Shown here: positions 62,594 through 64,000 of the stretch, in pieces | Layout of the letters: each line of letters begins with the position of its first letter | Position numbering within the stretch: position 1 is the first letter of the stretch | NCBI GenBank assembly: GCA_016933055.1 | Contig: JAFGBS010000033.1 | Span: 33,693 to 97,692 of the forward strand | DNA from: Promethearchaeota archaeon | Lineage (GTDB): Archaea; Asgardarchaeota; Lokiarchaeia; Sigyniarchaeales; Promethearchaeaceae | Reading direction: 5' to 3' | DNA length: 64,000 nucleotides | Translations under genes and position numbers: made by a program | The notes under the pieces: generated by a model | The model's input: only the letters and a program-made list of their open reading frames with translations | What the model was told of the DNA's origin: nothing | Databases searched by the model: none

Positions 62594-63904
62594 TTATGCT
62601 TGTTCGGGTGGTTTTAGGAAATAGGCTAGTCCGATTGCTCCTAAAGATAGGACACCCATGATGATAAATAATCCAATGAATCCTATCGTGGCACCTAACA
62701 CACTGGATAACAACGCTCCAGCTATCCCCGCTATGCCATAAGCCGTGAATACTAATCCATAGTTTGGACCCAAATTCTGAATTCCAAATGTGTCTGCTGT
62801 TGCTGTAGGATAAAGAGAAAAATTTCCTCCAAAGCAGAAATAGATTAAATTCACCACTATGAAGAAGAACCACCCAATGCCACCAATAATTGGTAATAGA
62901 ACCATTAATATAGCCTGGACTCCGAACATGGCAAACATAGTCTTTTTGTAGCCCAATTTGTCGGAAAGGAATCCCCAAAATATTCTTCCCAGTCCATTGA
63001 ATAATGCTGCCCAAGCTCCTACTTGAGTAAGGAGTACATCCGTTAAACCTTCCTCTAACCCAAAAGTTTTGAAATTACCTATCGTAAACAAACCTGCTGC
63101 AGCGGTAAGAATAAACATTCCCCACAGCATCCAAAATTGAGGTGTTCTTATAGATTTTTCTCGAGGGATTTCAACCAAAATTTCTTTACCATCTTCAGAG
63201 AGTTTCACTGGTGGTGCCCAATTTGGGGGACAATATCCTTCTTCTGGATTTTGCAGTAAAAAAGATCCTCCCACGGTCATTAGTAAATAGATACCTCCCA
63301 GTAACAAAAAGATCCATGGTACACGTTCAATTATCGGAGATACTGCTTCATAGTACTTCTTTCCATCGATTGTATTAATAATAGTCGGATCTAGATTATT
63401 TGGATTGATAAATGCTTTAGTTATAAGATTAAAAATAAACGCACCTGCACCAAATCCAGCTACGGCAATTCCATTAATCAATCCTTTCTTATCTGGAAAC
63501 CATTTAGCAGCACAAGCAATAGGGCATACATATGCAAATCCAATTCCAATTCCAAAGAGAATCCCGTAGGTGAAAAAAGCACCAACAAAACTTTTCATGA
63601 AGAATGTCAAAATTACACCCAAACTCATTAACACGGCACCAATCAACCCAACAGTCATCGGACCCATTTTTTGTTGCAATTTACCGCTAAAAATCATGGT
63701 TACAGCGAAAGCTAACAAACCAACGGCGAAAATGTACTGAGTGTGTTGATACAAAATATTCGAATTTTGCGCTTGTAAGTAGGATGTAAAATAGGGTGTT
63801 AAATTTCCCCATGAATAAATAGTCCCTAATGCAAGTTGGATTAAAACTGCACCAATCACTACTATCCATCGATTCCTAATTTTTATTTCAAACATAGTAA
63901 TCAA
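62594..63904 (-). CDS. OFA-family MFS transporter (oxalate/formate antiporter-like)
   Basis: A 436-residue, twelve-helix carrier. NRWIVVIGAVLIQLALGTIYSWGNLTPYF (about 10-38) is the typical OFA TM1, where the GTIYSWG element is diagnostic, and GIGIGFAYVCPIACAAKWFPDKKGLINGIAVAGFGAGAF (about 128-166) the TM4-TM5 region. LGRIFWGFLSDKLGYKKT is motif A of the second half. Family members carry oxalate, formate or other monocarboxylates. It lies upstream of the carbonic anhydrase gene (96 bases) on the same strand. M4 is an alternative start. Confidence 0.87.
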   Translation of the reverse strand: MITMFEIKIRNRWIVVIGAVLIQLALGTIYSWGNLTPYFTSYLQAQNSNILYQHTQYIFAVGLLAFAVTMIFSGKLQQKMGPMTVGLIGAVLMSLGVILTFFMKSFVGAFFTYGILFGIGIGFAYVCPIACAAKWFPDKKGLINGIAVAGFGAGAFIFNLITKAFINPNNLDPTIINTIDGKKYYEAVSPIIERVPWIFLLLGGIYLLMTVGGSFLLQNPEEGYCPPNWAPPVKLSEDGKEILVEIPREKSIRTPQFWMLWGMFILTAAAGLFTIGNFKTFGLEEGLTDVLLTQVGAWAALFNGLGRIFWGFLSDKLGYKKTMFAMFGVQAILMVLLPIIGGIGWFFFIVVNLIYFCFGGNFSLYPTATADTFGIQNLGPNYGLVFTAYGIAGIAGALLSSVLGATIGFIGLFIIMGVLSLGAIGLAYFLKPPEQA

Positions 63905-64000
63905 CCTATTTTATTATAATATCTAAGGTCAGATATTGATTACATGTCTAGGGGATTTTTAAAAAACATTTCTTCTCGAGATTAATCCGTAATTAACACA

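Noticed and set aside
62484..63014. 176-codon minus-strand open frame
   Set aside because: It overlaps the OFA-type carrier in another frame and its Trp/Ser/His-rich translation looks like an out-of-frame shadow.

Overview
The window reads as a gene-dense, AT-rich archaeal chromosome segment, most probably from an Asgard (Promethearchaeota, Loki-like) archaeon. The grounds are: a Roadblock domain fused to a Rab/Ras-type small GTPase (21216-22175) with all five G-box motifs; a leucyl-tRNA synthetase of the long archaeal/eukaryotic type; a TBP-fold paralogue; a bacterio-opsin-activator-type HTH regulator; a steroid 5-alpha-reductase-like enzyme; and BRE/TATA-like promoters combined with Shine-Dalgarno sites. 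I see no rRNA, tRNA, CRISPR array or intact insertion sequence.

Layout. 1-3152 (minus): a kinase-like protein cut by the left edge, a class III PLP enzyme and an MFS carrier. 3270-12239 (plus): a seven-gene carbohydrate operon (GPH-type symporter, GH38-like glycosidase, RraA-family protein, extended SDR, metallo-beta-lactamase-fold hydrolase, IlvD/Edd dehydratase, LarA-type nickel racemase/epimerase). 12559-18724 (minus): a DUF6159-like membrane protein, two unknown proteins of which one looks longin-like, a Fic protein preceded by a four-fold repeated motif, and a UDP-glucose/GDP-mannose dehydrogenase. 19063-23331: membrane and zinc-ribbon proteins, an orphan acyl-CoA dehydratase activase, the Roadblock-GTPase and a divergent TBP. 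23750-31685: MFS, a membrane-anchored GH63-like enzyme, an orphan ADP-forming acyl-CoA synthetase alpha-type protein, SDR, hexapeptide proteins including a gamma carbonic anhydrase. 31841-37648: a 1935-residue single-pass surface protein with a roughly 310-residue cytoplasmic tail. 37668-42709: a 7TM protein, two SDR epimerases, the HTH regulator and the 5-alpha-reductase-like protein. 43537-48683: an overlapping four-gene phosphorelay (PAS kinase, two receiver proteins, hybrid kinase). 48868-58724: threonine aldolase, AlkZ-like protein, DNA methyltransferase, DUF166 protein, LeuRS, nitroreductase. 58780-63904 (minus): an RHH-coiled-coil-SHOCT protein with a palindromic upstream site, a DUF998-like protein, TauE/SafE, beta carbonic anhydrase and an OFA-type carrier.

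The strongest candidate for an undescribed system is the plus-strand operon. Its enzyme set fits a non-phosphorylating route from alpha-mannoside to mannose, mannonolactone, mannonate, then C2 epimerisation to gluconate by the LarA homologue, dehydration to 2-keto-3-deoxygluconate and aldol cleavage. That assignment is inference: the families are visible, the substrates are not. Other points worth a second look are the TBP paralogue that keeps all four intercalating Phe positions, the giant transmembrane receptor-like protein, the receiver protein with Glu in place of the phospho-Asp, and two apparent operator systems (upstream of the Fic gene and of the RHH-SHOCT gene).
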